Shown: positions 41,562 through 56,800 of the stretch, piece by piece
Numbering within the stretch: the first letter of the stretch is position 1
Layout: each line of letters starts with the position of its first letter
From: Channallabes apus
Taxonomy: Eukaryota; Chordata; Actinopteri; Siluriformes; Clariidae
NCBI GenBank assembly: GCA_030522415.1
Contig: CM060113.1
Span: 13,814,157 to 13,878,156, forward strand
Direction: 5' to 3'
Length of the DNA stretch: 64,000 nucleotides
Made by a program: the position numbers and the translations under genes
The notes under the pieces: model-generated
What the model saw: the letters and a program-made list of their open reading frames with translations, nothing else
Told to the model about the DNA's origin: nothing
The model's database searches: none

Positions 41562-41802
41562 TTAACTACTTCTGCCCCACGCCCCACCAGAGAACATCAA
41601 GCCAGGGGTTAAATCCACTTGTATGAGGTCATACCAGGGGGGAGGAATGTAATTAGCTTGTTTAAGTTCTGGTTAATACGAAAACAGAAAAAGGTCAAAA
41701 AGCAGTCAATGTTTTGTCCTCATTTTTGTTTTTCTACTGGAGACCCATATGAATGACTAAAAATGACTAAAAAGTGAATTTCCCATAATAGGTCCCCTTT
41801 AA
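41562..41802 (-). mobile_element. Possible TTAA-type MITE
   Basis: Read on the minus strand it starts TTAAAGGGGACCTATTATGG, typical of fish piggyBac-like MITEs, and a TTAA lies at 41562..41565 as a possible left end. Confidence 0.5.
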
Positions 41803-42095
41803 CTGTTCTCAAATCCATGTCCTCTTACACACCCCATTGTTCATAAAGCATAGCCAGTTTTTAAGGCAGCCATGGGAAGTCAAATGGATATAACCCAATT
41901 ACACCACTTTATAATATTTCAATTCTAACCCCTCCAATTAAAAAAAATTATGCCATTTGCTAAATTACTGCTGTCTGCAACAGTGGCCATGAAGAAAACA
42001 GTCTGCCATGAGACAGTGCCTCAGTCATACTCCGTGCGTGTGTCCTTGCCTTATGGTCATGAAAACGGGCGCTCTATCAGTATTCACATGTAAAG

Positions 42096-42138
<43 letters not shown>
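42096..42138. repeat. (AAT)n microsatellite
   Basis: About 14 AAT units. Confidence 0.95.
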
Positions 42139-42140
<2 letters not shown>

Positions 42141-42687
42141 GTAGTAGTGCTTATCATTATTATTATTTTTATAAGAAGATTTATTTATATCATATGAACT
42201 AAATATCTAGGTTTACATTATAGTACATTATATTTAGGTTCACAGTATTTACAGTATGGAAACAAAGAAGAGTTATGATTGACAACAATATATTTTTAAT
42301 CAGTTGACACTTTTTTTTGCTGTCTTCAAGCCTATCATGGGTAGCCCAGATATAAATGTTTCTTTTTTTTCTTTTTTTGAGAATTCTGCAAACTGAATTT
42401 GACTGCTCAAGTCAGAGCACTGGAATAAGAAACCTGAATTACTATGGAGTTATCTGAAAACTGAATCACTGAATATGTAAACACTGAAAAAAATCTATTT
42501 GAATATATTCTATATACTTCAGTTCCCATAACAGAAACAGTTGACCAAGCATTGCTTTTTCAATATCTAATTTTCCAATTTTGGTTAGGGTGTTCACTGA
42601 AGCTTCATATTCCAACCTCAAGGTTTGACGACTTGAGCGCTCGATGCTAAGAGGTACAATTTAAGTCTTACTCTCATCTATACTGTA

Positions 42688-42925
42688 CGCTTTATCTAGT
42701 TGCACCAGGTTGCGTGGGGGCATGGAGTGTAACCCAGGTGACATAAAGATGCACAATGGATGGGTTGCCAATCTATCGCAGGATTATACTGTATTACTAC
42801 TGTACGAGCAATTTGGGAGAGAACATGCAAACTTCATGTACACAAACCCCGAGGCGGGAATCGAACACGGACCCTGGAGGTACGAGGCGACAGCGCTAAT
42901 CACTAAGCCAATGTGTAACCTACAA
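42688..42925 (-). mobile_element. Decayed main-family SINE
   Basis: GTTGCCAATCTATCGCAGG, GAGCAATTTGGGAGAGAACA, GGCGGGAATCGAACACGGAC and GCGACAGCGCTAATCACTAA keep the minus-strand order; the core CTCC units are lost. Confidence 0.75.
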
Positions 42926-43624
42926 TTTAATTATTATTTGAAAATCTTTATCCCCGTTTTGCTTCCATAGTAAATCAATTTCTACCAATTGACCTTAGTC
43001 TAGCTCATTATTTTGCATTAACAGATTAATCAGGTTATTTATTCCCCCAACAGGTAGCCTGGTTCCATGCCAATGTACATTCGTCCTTGCATTGGCAATT
43101 CTGTGTGTTTCCTGTTGTGTGACAACCTGTACACCTCCTATTCAGTTTAATAATTAGGTAATAAGTTTCGTTAATGTGGTAGAACACTAAAACTTAATGT
43201 GCAGAGGTGTTTTAGCAGTAGGACCGGGGAAGACTTCTAAAATGTGATGGCTTTCTGCTCTTTGTATTATGCTTTATAGACTCGAGCAGTTGCAGCAAGG
43301 GTGCTGCAGAGTGATGGCTACAGTCTCTGAATGAACTATACTCCCACTGACTGGCAATCTGTCACTGCTTTGTTTTTGTGGAAGCTAAGCTCTGAGCTAC
43401 ACTTCATCTAGAATAGATGGTTCTTCTCTACACCTTACTCTTTAGTTTCCTATCAATCATAACAGCCTATTCCTCATGAATTATGGGATGTGACACAGAG
43501 TTTCTGCCTACAGTAATGGCCTGCATCTTCACCTTCTCTTAATGCTTCATGGGTATTTTCATTTCAACAAAATCTAATTCCTGTTTTATTTTAGGTACTT
43601 TTTACTATGGCTCAAAATGAAAAA

Positions 43625-44160
43625 ATATTAGGGCTGTTCAAGTCAACCCGGGACTTGGGATGAAATTTCATGCGAATGAAAACGATTAACGGTACAAAGT
43701 TTTAAAGAAGGCCGTACAGCCGTGAATGATGACTCCAGCCGAGGTGGCTCAGAGCCCACTGAAGTCATTCTCATGAACATTCAGCGAAAGAAACAACTGA
43801 TATTTGTAAATCTATGGATACCTTGTCACCAACTTGCAGAAAAGACGCATCTGTCTGTGGGAACTGTACACACAATCATTTACCAACTACTTGTACGTTA
43901 CAGGAACTCGGCTGGGGGATATCTTCACATCCCCCATACAGTCCTGTCATCACTCCGAGCCATTTCCACATGTTTGGGCCATTAAAGGAGCTCTTGGGAG
44001 ACCAGCGTTTCAGACATGAAGAAGGGAGTCGCTGGCTCTGGAGTACTGAGAAAACGTTTTACCTTGATGGTATCCAAGCACTAGTGAAACACTGGGATGA
44101 GTGCATTAGCGTAGCAGGAGATTATACAGTATAGAGGAATAAAGTTTTTTTTACTCTCAC
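43625..44160 (+). pseudogene. Internally deleted mariner element
   Basis: The N-terminal HTH part (GRTAVNDDSSRGG-like; then QLAEKTHLSVGTVHTIIYQL) is joined directly to the C-terminal part (SHFHMFGPLKELLGDQRFRH, then VKHWDECISVAGDYTV). The region holding the first two catalytic Asp residues is missing, as in deletion derivatives mobilised in trans. The end is followed by AATAAAG. Confidence 0.85.
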
Positions 44161-44855
44161 AACTGTGTTCTGTTATTCTGCACGATGAAAAGTTCCGTTT
44201 TGATTTGAACATCATTAAACATTGTATTTGCCAAAAGAGGGAAAGTTTTGAGTTTAAAAATAAAGATTTTAACGCAAGACTTTATGTGGTTGGATATTTT
44301 TTTCCCTAATAAGCAAGAAAAGTCTTTGTCTTTATGTCTCTTTTAAGAATAATAGTTTATAATTTATCTATAAACCAACTATAAAGTTTCAGTAGTATCC
44401 AATATTACATTCAAATTACAAATTGCATATTACAAAACAAAATGTCAAATGAAATATATTGAATATAGTCAAATGTATTACAGTATTTCACATTTTAAGA
44501 TAATGTTAAATATAAGATTATTATATAAGATTATTAAAATTATTTCTAAACATTTTCTTATTCCAAGCTTTAAGTTTTTTTCTTTTATTGATGGATAAGT
44601 TCTTTCTAGAACTACTGTTATGCATTCTAAATGAGGTATTTAAATAAAATATATTTTCAAGCATGAAAAATAAATATACTGTAGCTTGACTTTCTATCTT
44701 TCTAATAAAGCACCAGGATTCAAACAGTCTTTCAATACGGGACAATTGTCAGTTTAAAAAAAAAAAAAAGCTGGCTTTGATTGAGGTCATAAAATCCACA
44801 TGGTCAGCAACATAATATATTTAAAAAATATTTTAAATGTTTGATTGGTGTTAAG

Positions 44856-45236
44856 CGGTGCGGTGGTGTAGTGGTTAGCACTGTCGCCGTGCACCTCCAG
44901 GGTCTGGGTTCGATCCCCCGGCCAGGCTCGATTCCCATCTCTGTGTGCATGGAGTTTGCATGTTCTCCCCGTGCTTGGTGGGTTTCCTCCGGGTACTCCG
45001 GTTTCCTCCCACAGTCCAAAGATATGCAGGTTAGGCTAATTGGCGTTCCCAAATTGTCCATAGTGTGTGATTGGGTGTGTGAGTGTGTGTATGTGTGTGT
45101 GCCCTGCGATGGATTGGCACCCTGTCCAGGGTGTACCCCGCCTGGTGCCCGAAGTCTCCTGGGATAGGCTCCAGGTCCCCCGCGACCCTGAACACAGGAT
45201 TAAGCGGTATAGAAGATGAATGAATGAATGAATGAA
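44856..45236 (+). mobile_element. tRNA-derived SINE, full length, with 14-bp target duplication
   Basis: The only young plus-strand copy of the main family: head CGGTGCGGTGGTGTAGTGG, B box GGTTCGATCCC, the core, (TG)n and a TGAA tail. TGATTGGTGTTAAG is at 44842..44855 and again at 45237..45250. Confidence 0.95.
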
Positions 45237-45277
45237 TGATTGGTGTTAAGAGATACAGTAAAGGCTAAATCTCTCCC

Positions 45278-45560
45278 TACACTATTATACCACCAGCAGC
45301 TGGAACTGTTGACACAAGGTATAATAGGTCCAGGTGTTCATGCAATATTCTGACCTTAACATCTGTAGTAGAAATTGAGATCAATCCAACCAAGTGAAAT
45401 ATTTCCAATTGTCTAGTTTGATGAGCATGTACGTAGCTTCTGTAGTCACACGCATGTTCATGGGTGACAGGAACAGAACGCGAAGTGTTCTTCTGCTGCT
45501 GTAGCCCATCTGCCTCAACGGTTGAATTTTTTTTCTTCTGAGATACATTTCTGCTCAACA
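45278..45560 (-). pseudogene. Tc1-like fragment
   Basis: ACCACCAGCAGCTGGAACTG and TCTTCTGCTGCTGTAGCCCA match two separate parts of the Tc1 family also present at 60300..61725, with intervening decay. Confidence 0.6.
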
Positions 45561-45639
45561 AAAAAAATAGCAATTTAACAGCTGTCTGTTCTTCCCTGAC
45601 CTCAACAAGTGGTCTTATGTTTAAGGTTAAGGGCCGCAC

Positions 45640-45705
45640 AGGTGCAACTTGGTGGTCATGGGTTTTGAAATTGAGACCTTCCGAACCGTAGTCCAAAGCC
45701 ACGAC
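45640..45705 (-). mobile_element. Fragment of the second SINE family
   Basis: CAACTTGGTGGTCATGGG followed by GACCTTCCGAACCGTAGTCC matches the SINE at 14804..15000. Confidence 0.6.
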
Positions 45706-46004
45706 CCCTCCCCCACCCCCCTGTGTCCTTGCCTCCCCACTATTGTAGAAACTTATGATTGGCTGTAGACCTGCTCATTCATGCAGTTATCCAATCAATC
45801 AATCATGGAAGCACCAGTGACACACATAAAGTCATGCAGATAAAAGTAAAGACTGTCAGTTAATGTTAAACATCAGAATGTTTTTTCTCAATCCAGGTGT
45901 AATTACTGATTTTTGTCCTGGACGTTTTTGAGCCTTCTGTTGAATGTTAATAGTACCTACAGTACCAGTGGTGACACATTGTACATGAAGAGTTTAAAAT
46001 TTTG

Positions 46005-46110
46005 CTACGACAAGATGATGGTTGCCATGGAGACGGCTGGCGCCAGATGGACTAGTTTGACTGTTTCAGAAACCGCTGATCTCATGCAGCTGTAGAGTTG
46101 CCGACACTCG
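46005..46110 (+). pseudogene. Tc1-like N-terminal fragment
   Basis: GGCGCCAGATGGACTAGTTT and CTGTTTCAGAAACCGCTGAT match the HTH-coding part of the Tc1 family at 60300..61725, in the opposite orientation. Confidence 0.5.
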
Positions 46111-46414
46111 TGAAATCCATGCCACCAAGATCTGAAGCTATTCTTGAAGCAAACAGAGTCCTAATAATTAGTATGAGTTAAGGTGCTCTTAATATAAAAT
46201 ATAATATATAACATAGTTGTACTTTGGAGTTCTTCCTATGTGCTGTTGGTATGAAATGAACGATTATTTTATATACGTTATGTCTATTAAGCAATTGTGA
46301 TACTGTAATTGGTTCACACTGTACAGTATAAGCAATGTATAAGTCTTTATACTGCATACTCTGTATGTTGTCTCACTAATAATTCTATGTGCACTATTTA
46401 CTGTACACCCTTAC

Positions 46415-46545
46415 TCACTCACTCATCATCTATATTCTATACCCCTTTAGTCTGTATTCAGTTCCGCGAGGGGCCTGGAGCCTATCCCATTAGATATACT
46501 GTACAGTAGGAGACAGAGCAGGATTGGACAGGATGCCAATAACCT
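46415..46545 (-). mobile_element. 3' half of a main-family SINE
   Basis: CTATATTCTATACCCCTTTA and GGGGCCTGGAGCCTATCCC match the tail half; the head is missing. Confidence 0.65.
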
Positions 46546-49500
46546 ACTATACACCTCACAAGTAAACAGATCTGATCTTTGTTAAAGACTTATGTTGTAC
46601 TGCATGTGGCTTTTTTGCTTTTGCTTCCAAATGCTTTTAATCACTGTTTATATTATAATGTTCTGGCTTTTTTTTCTTTCTTTCTTTCTTTTTTTTTATG
46701 TTGTGTGCTCCCTGCAGTGCATTTTACTAAAAGGATCCCATTTAGTTTCCTGTAGAATACAAAAGAATGTTTAAGCACACCTCCATTTAGAAGTTATGGA
46801 GTAATCTCAATCTCCTTACATCTTTCCATCTTTCCTGATGCATTTCAGACCTAGCACTTTTGGACAGAACTAAAATCTCAGACGTACTCCAGTAATAATT
46901 CAATTACTCCTTGTGAAGAATAGACTGCTCTAAATAAGGGCTTATAATGCTGTATAAATAATCAATTCCTGTCAAAATGCCAGGAGCTGCCAATGAGCTA
47001 CAGCTACAAGCGCTATGTACTTTACATGTGTTACGTTGCATGTAAGAATGCTTACTATACCGTCACTGTTAAATAATTAGACTAAAAACAATGAAGCAGA
47101 GAATAGTATAAAGCTGGAAAGTGTTACGTATTTTCCTGAGATCTGTTCTGACCCCTCTGAGATGAGGGTATTTTCAACCACAGATTTTTCTCTTAGCCTG
47201 TGCCCCGGAATATGTTATTTCCACAACAATGGCTTTTAGTTCTACTCAATACAATGATCTGTGGCCATACAGGGAGCGCTTGATTCACATTTATTATTTT
47301 TTCTTTGCTGTGATATCGGCTGACATTTACTGGCGGCACGGCTGTAGCGATAGGAGGCTGTTATGATACCTGCATAATAAAGTGTGATCTAGAAATGTTT
47401 ACTCCGGCTGCAGCCATCTATATCGTGGCCTCGCTTTAGTCCTGCAGGTTTCTTTTCAGAAGAACTGGACCAGAACAGAGAATACCAGACCTTTTAGAAT
47501 TTCCATAGGTCAAACACAGGCAGTCGCCTTGCAGAAGAAGTACCGATGTGTTTGGTCTCCTCCTCCTGCAATTCTTTGTGCAATACATTTTAACCTACTT
47601 TTAATGGGGTCATACAAGCAGTCAATTGCATCAGAGTCGGGTACAAAAACATAGCCCCGGGGCTCAGACGTTTCCCTTACCGTTGTTAGTAAGGATTATT
47701 CAGTGGTGCGTGTGTCTATAGTACTGTACGTCAACATACCATTGGTTACTTAAGATCAATCACAAAATATAAGCGTCATATTACACGAGATATTATAGTC
47801 TGGATCATGATGCTCACCTCCATTTAAGTAATGCATGGTGGAAACTAAATGGTGGAGAGACTAAATGTTGTGGACTTTACTGCTGAAAGCCTTATGATCT
47901 TGTTGTTCACTCCCTTCAGGGCCAGTAAAAAGGTGCACTTATACAATTTCAAGTTCCGTTGCTCTGTTAGAGCTTTTCAGAGCTGACAGCTCCTTTAGCC
48001 AGATAATAGTCAGAAGCATCAAAATGCAAATCAAGTACAGTAATGCTCAAAGGCAAGTATGTAATGTGATCAATTTTATGCTATTTACAGAAATTGTTAA
48101 AATGATAACAGGTTTTGATTTTGTACAACACAGTGCTTTTTCATGTCACAATACCATGAGAAAAACAACATGACAATCTGAATGATGATGATGATGATGA
48201 TGATGCGTTCATTATTTGTGCTTGAATGCAGGTTCCCCAAAGAATACGCGTCATCAAGTTAGAGGAGAATAAAAGCGTCTTAACTTTACGATATGCATTA
48301 GAGGGAACCAAGGGAACGATGCCAGGTTCCTTGCAGTGATCTCGAAACACTAAATGCAAATAATCTCACTTATAGAAGCTATAACCCGTGGGTAGCTTTT
48401 TTTCCAGAAGCCTCTCCATCTGTCCTTTTGTAAACACTGTCAACCAAACAATCAGATCTTTATAGTATAAAACATGCTTCCTTGAGTTATGTTCTTTATA
48501 TTCTGTATCGTGCTGTTGGTGGTTTTACTAGACCATAATGCATTCCCATGCACTACCGTGTTTCATGACGCTTCCATGAAACAAACCACCGGCACCGTCT
48601 TTACATTGGCCTTGCTTTAACAGGAGGCTCATTTTCTTAATGACATTAAAGTGCTTCAAGGCACAAAGCTCACTGCACTCACGGCATCCTTCTAATAAAA
48701 CCATCCCAGTTCAAGCGGGCACATTTATAGTCCTCAATAACCCTAAAGTCTTAATAAAAATGAAAGCTGACATGGTCACATGGACTCCTCCAACTACTAG
48801 GCCTTCTGTTCTTAATGTATGAGGCATTCCATTAAAAGGGGGACACCTCCTCACAAGCAGAGCTTTTAGGCTGATTAGTTACTGGAAAGGGGAAAAAAAA
48901 TAGCAATGACCTTCACTGGCAATGCTGGTAGCCCACATCCTTCCTGACCTAATAAGCATGTACATCTAAACCTGTCGGCGCTTAGTATTCCAGGGGTGTG
49001 TCGAAGCCAGCTCTCATTCAACATCATAATCATTATGAAGAGAATGGAATAGGGGGGGGGGGGCAACTAATATCTGTGCTCAATTAGAGCAAGCCATGAT
49101 GCCAAATGGATAGTAACATATGAGACATCTAATGTCCTGGAGAAGTGCTCTCTCATTCTATCTCTCCTTCCATTTTCCCACTGATGCTTGTAAAATGGAA
49201 AAGGAAAAAAAAAAAAAAAGAAAAACGATACACACTCTGCTCAGACTGTATGGTTGCATCTGTTGAATCACATTAAAGCACTAAGTCACATAAAACCCTC
49301 CAGTTCTTGCTACTAATGACCCATTTTTGCCTGGTTCCTCTCGTCGGGGCACAGTGGTTACGATATCAAGAAAGAAAGAGACGAAATCGAACAAGGAGCC
49401 TTGTGCTTTTCTTCGCCCGTCCCTACAGTATCTTGTTCTTTGCATGGAGGTTTGACATATGCATTAAAATCCCACCTGGATTATTACCCTTAAATTTAAA

Positions 49501-49627
49501 ATTGGACTAAGGAGATGAAGAGTCACATGCTGTAGTGGGTTGCAAGCAGGAAACAGCGGGTTACCCGTGCTGAGGTGCCACACTGTGTCGAGGAGACGGG
49601 TCGCAGTGGCCTCATTAACACCATCAT
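46546..49627. other. Intron sequence without recognised features
   Basis: Only a (GAT)n at 48182..48205 and G- or A-runs near 49052 and 49207 stand out. Confidence 0.5.
48182..48205. repeat. (GAT)n microsatellite
   Basis: Eight GAT units. Confidence 0.95.

Positions 49628-49673
<46 letters not shown>
49628..49673. repeat. (CA)n microsatellite
   Basis: About 23 CA units. Confidence 0.97.
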
Positions 49674-49675
<2 letters not shown>

Positions 49676-50788
49676 GACAAACAAGCAGTGCCTTCAATCT
49701 CACACAACCCACATGGCTCTGCGTGACTGAACCTGACACTCTGTTTGCTGATTTGACCCATGGTATTAGTTGCTGATGGGATTCAGGTAAAAGAGTATTC
49801 CTGTGCATTGGCTTGAGGTGGTAGATGTGGTCAATGAGGAACCTCTTGATCACTGGATTGCTCATGTCCTGTTTCGGGGTGTGTATTTAATGCCAATTCT
49901 TAAATACTGTCAAATATTTACAACACTAATAACGTTCCGCTAAAGACTACTTTCTCCTTTGAAAACAAGAAGAAAATAATGCAGTACAGCATTATTTATA
50001 ATAGAAGGAGCAGGAGTCAACGTGTTGTAAGAAAAAGGATGATTTAAGCTGAGTGGTGAAAGAGGGTGAAGAATAGCCTCAGAGGAAGATGCTCTACATG
50101 ACCTGCAACCTGGTGTGGACAAACGGGTCCTGTGTGTACATCCACTTGTGCCAGGTCTAATTAAGAAGTTAGAGCCTGGGTAAAAAAAAATCTAAATCAG
50201 CACTTTGTGAGAAAAGTTTGTAAAAGAAGTCAAAGCCCATAAGAATAAACACTTACTGTAGGTGTGAGTACTGTATAATAGCTCCACATGCCTTGTACCC
50301 ACAGTACATACTGTACGTAGTAGTGCATACAGTAATAAACCAAGTGTGAAGGTATAAATATAATAGTAAACCCTACCCTTTGGAAACGGACCACCATAGG
50401 ATCACAGCTAGATATTGTTTGGGTGGTGCAAAATCCTCAAGGCATGGTGGACTTTTGTTTGGGGGATTGAATCTGTAGTAACGTTCCTTTCTTTCTTTCC
50501 TTGTTTTTTTCTTAAACAACTGTTAGATGTGTCTAATTGTGTGTCAGTAGTCGGAAGCTGCAGTCAAAATTTGCATACAAAACTCACACTGTACTGTACA
50601 TCTGTCGTCTACTGTACCTCAGTAAAACTGGTTTGCTGAATCTTCCTGAAAATGGCCCCAATTATATATGATCAGCTAAGGCCATTTCCATCAATGAATA
50701 TGATATCAGGTAGCTGCAAAAGTCAATTACTGTAAACCTACAAACTGACCTACAAATAGGTAAAACAACCCAATTAGTGTATATACAG

Positions 50789-51132
50789 TCACTCACTCAT
50801 CTTCTATACTACTTTATCCTGTATTCAGGGTCACGGGGACCTGGAGCCTATCCCAGGAGGTTTAGGGCACGAGGCAGGGTACACCCTGGATAAGGTGCCA
50901 ATCCATCACAGGGCACACACACTCACACACTCATTCACACACTATGGGCAATTTGGGAACGCCAATCAACCTAACCTGCATATCTTTGGACTGTGGGAGG
51001 AAACCGGAGTACCCGGAGGAAACCCACCAAGCACGGGGAGAACATGCAAACTCCATGCACACAGAGATTGGAATCGAGCCTGGCCAGGAATTGAACCGGG
51101 ATCCTGGAGGTGCAAGGCGACAGTGCTAACCA
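50789..51132 (-). mobile_element. 5'-truncated SINE with 14-bp target duplication
   Basis: Main family, tail to B box complete, but the copy stops within CAGTGCTAACCA, so the outermost tRNA-like head is missing. TAGTGTATATACAG at 50775..50788 and TAGTGTAGATACAG at 51133..51146 bracket it with one mismatch, so the truncation happened during insertion. Confidence 0.92.
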
Positions 51133-51602
51133 TAGTGTAGATACAGATGTACCATATTAAAAATCAAACGAATGGACAAGTGGACAGCTGAAATGCATAG
51201 CTGTTCATGTGGACTGTGTGTTCAATAGAGATCTATTCGATTATGCAACTTAATCCATCTTTTGTTGGTCGGTTCTATTCATTGGATCAACCAATCCGTT
51301 TTTTAATTATTTAGGTACGAATCACAAATGTTATATGGTCTAAAGTTGACACAATCTACAGGACTCCTGTAGATAAATCAAATACAAAAGTGCTTCCAAC
51401 TTCCACAAATACTCATGTTTCGCAGCTTAAGACAAATCAGAGAGTAAATATTGATGCTATCGTATCAATTTGAATAGAAAAAATCTAAATGCGTAAACCT
51501 ACTGTATAATGCTCTGCTCTAGTCTCCATTGACCAGGTGTTATACATATTTTATGTTGGAGGAAGGGTGTCGTGCACATACTGTACATTCCATCAGTGTT
51601 TT

Positions 51603-51947
51603 CTTTTTTCTTTCATTTTCTATACCGCTTTATCCTGTATTTATGGTCGCGGGGACCTGGAGCCTATTCCAGGACACTGAGGGCACGAGGCAGGGTACAA
51701 CCTGGACAGCGTGCCAATCCATCGCAGAGCACACACACACTATGGTCAATTTGGGAACGCCAATTAGCCTAATCTACATATCTTTGGACTGTGGGAGGAA
51801 ACCGGAGTACCCGGAGGAAACCCACCAAGCACGGGGAGAACATGCAAACTCCATGCACACAGAGACGGGAATCGAGCCTAGCCGGGAATCGAACCCGGAC
51901 CCTGCAGGTGCAAGACGACAGTGCTAACCACTACACCACCGTGCCGC
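51603..51947 (-). mobile_element. tRNA-derived SINE, near full length
   Basis: Main family, with intact head (CACCGTGCCGCC at the right border). CAGTGTTTT at 51594..51602 recurs at 51948..51956. The TGAA tail is almost gone and the internal CA tract is short. Confidence 0.92.
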
Positions 51948-51956
51948 CAGTGTTTT

Positions 51957-54479
<2,523 letters not shown>

Positions 54480-55144
54480 TCAAAACACTTCCTTTAACAC
54501 TTCCTTGGTTTACGAGTACTTTTACAAGACGTTATTGTTAGATATTCTCTCCTGTGGACTTAAACAATCATGACACTTCATTTTGTTGAAATGTAGCTAT
54601 AGATAACTGTTTTATTATTCACCATTTAAAAAGATACAGTCATTACGTTTAGCGTTGTCTTCAAATCCGAACCTACTGTATAACAGGCTTCTAAACTAGA
54701 AGAACTGAATCCCAAGATCTTTCTGAATTGACAAGAATCATGCAAGTAAAAACCCTCATTGGTCCTTATTTTCATTTTTATATTTCTCATTTATAGATCC
54801 CACAGAGCCACAGAGGTGGCAATTTTTCTTCTAAGCAGATACTTGTGACTTCTCTGGAATGTGGAGAGAACTATTACAATGTTGTTCCAAAGATAACCAT
54901 TAACCCCACCTTTAGTTTTATTTTTCTGTAAACATGTACGTAGCAGTGGAGAAACATTCCAGTTACTGAAGAACCAATGATGAGGAATGGTTTAAAGGAT
55001 TAAAAGAAAAAAACAGTCTGGTTAATGGAATAGCTCGGCTATTCATAAGTGTTTTCAACTGTCATAACTGAGCTAGGATTGCAATTAACTGCCGAAATGA
55101 AAAATAAATAAAGACTAAAATGCCTTCAGCATGACTACACTGTA

Positions 55145-55430
55145 TTATACACTGCCTGGACAAAATAGTCACTATTTTAGAAGGGTCATGTTATTGGCCT
55201 GTATCAAGGAAAGAAAAAAAACTAAGGAGAGTTGAAGATGCTAGAATTGGCCTAAGAACCCTTTCTTACATTAACGCATGGGAGAATAGTGCTGAACTGT
55301 CAACTACAGTATGTGGAGGACATTCGGTTTAAAAATGTCAGTGGAGATCAGTTGAACGCTTGGGGAAGATGAATTCCAAAGAAATCGACAGTAAAAATCA
55401 CAGCAGTGTGTAGCCTTTAAAAAACAAATC
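55145..55430 (+). pseudogene. Tc1-like N-terminal fragment
   Basis: ACTGCCTGGACAAAATAGTC, TCAAGGAAAGAAAAAAAACTAAGG-like and GAATTGGCCTAAGAACCCTT tracts follow the 5' TIR and HTH region of a fish Tc1 family; the catalytic part is absent. Confidence 0.55.
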
Positions 55431-55495
55431 ATTTAGCCATTTTTCCCCCATTAGTATGTTTAAAATATATATATATACAGTATGGGGGTCAGGAT

Positions 55496-55632
55496 CTAGG
55501 GCGCTCTTGGCTCAGTGGAAGGTGCCATGCAGAAGGCCTGAGTTCAGTTGTGCCAAGCTTGTATGTTCGGACCGGATGGTCTGCTGTGGTGAACCCGTGC
55601 CGGGAGTGGCCGAAAGACCAACAACATGCAGT
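55496..55632 (+). mobile_element. tRNA-derived SINE-like insert between near-direct repeats
   Basis: GCTCTTGGCTCAGTGGAAGG (A-box-like) and CCTGAGTTCAGTTGTGCC (B-box-like, decayed) lie in tRNA-like spacing. The insert is bracketed by CAGTATGGGGGTCAGGAT (55478..55495) and CAGTATATGGGGTCAGGAT (55629..55647), a probable target duplication. Confidence 0.6.
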
Positions 55633-55678
55633 ATATGGGGTCAGGATTGTGTAATATAGCCCAATCCTGACCCCATAT
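55633..55678. repeat. 17-bp perfect inverted repeat
   Basis: Arms ATATGGGGTCAGGATTG and CAATCCTGACCCCATAT are separated by 12 nt. The left arm overlaps the right copy of the SINE-flanking repeat. Confidence 0.9.
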
Positions 55679-55903
55679 AAGCATAATAAGCACCCCTAGG
55701 CAATATGATGAATTGAATTTTATTTCATTTTAACCAACTACTGTATATACAAACATGACAGAGCAAAAATATGTACAAAAATGGGTCACATACGTAGGGA
55801 AAGAAATGTGCAGACACATCAACGTCATTCCCATATTCTGGTAGCAGTAAAATGTACGCCTTTTAAAAGTCATGAAAACTTCTACTTGATGTGATTGTAT
55901 CTG

Positions 55904-55940
55904 GGGTGAGTAACGTTACGTTGAGTAACGTTACGTTAAA
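55904..55940. repeat. Tandem TGAGTAACGTTACGT, two copies
   Basis: A 17-bp unit repeated once, each with AACGTTACGT; a third partial unit TTGAGT follows. Confidence 0.8.
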
Positions 55941-56564
55941 TTGAGTCAGCTGACGACCTGAATGTACTGAATGACCAGTTTTTTTTTAGCATATTAATGG
56001 ATTTTGATTTCTCTGAAGACCCAGCATATTGCAGGTGGAGATAATGATAAAAACGAATGGAAATAATTATGTATTCACATTAATATAAAGTTAACATTAA
56101 TAGAAATATTGGAACTAGAACTACTGTCTGGGCTGTAAGCAACCAACCAAATAGAATTGAGCATACACAAGTGCTGTTGTACAGTATATAAAAATAATGG
56201 ACCATAATAAAATCATGGTCATGGTATATACTGTAGTAAGTGGTTTTAAAAACATGTTTCTGTACTGTGGTCTTGAGCAAACCATGAATCAATCAATCTG
56301 ACAACCAGCTGTGCACAATTTAATCACAACAGCTGATGATTTATGATCATGAAATGACAAGATTGGTACTACAAGATCGCTACAATGTTCAGTACGTTAC
56401 AGCAACCTGGTTTAAATAGAAACGAGTTCATCGCGTTTTAATCAAAGATCTACCCAGTTATCTTAAACTGTCATCAATATCCGACGATTAGCTGCAATGG
56501 CCTATGACATCATATTAGTGGTTATAGCTCTAAGGGCTTACATTGTGAGAACCCCAACCTGCAG

Positions 56565-56800
56565 GACGTGTACTCAACCTACATGAGTACACACACTCTC
56601 ACATCCTTTCATACATTACAAGCAATTTGGAGACAACAATCAGCATACAGTTAATGGACTGTGGGGGAAAACTAGAGCACCCAGAAGAAACCCATAAAAC
56701 AAAAACCCAGTGCACACACACACACACACACACACACACGCGCGCGCGCAAGGCGAAATTCAGCACCAGTTCTATAGGAGCAACGTGACAGTGGTAAAAC
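56565..56800 (-). mobile_element. Old main-family SINE
   Basis: ACAAGCAATTTGGAGACAAC, GGACTGTGGGGGAAAACTAG and AGAAACCCATAAAAC keep the minus-strand order. It carries a (CA)n(CG)n tract at 56712..56750. Confidence 0.6.
56712..56750. repeat. (CA)n(CG)n alternating purine-pyrimidine tract
   Basis: About 14 CA units followed by five CG units; Z-DNA-prone. Confidence 0.95.

Noticed and set aside
49464..49865. 133-codon minus-strand frame
   Set aside because: The middle is a (CA)n translation and the flanks show no recognisable domain.
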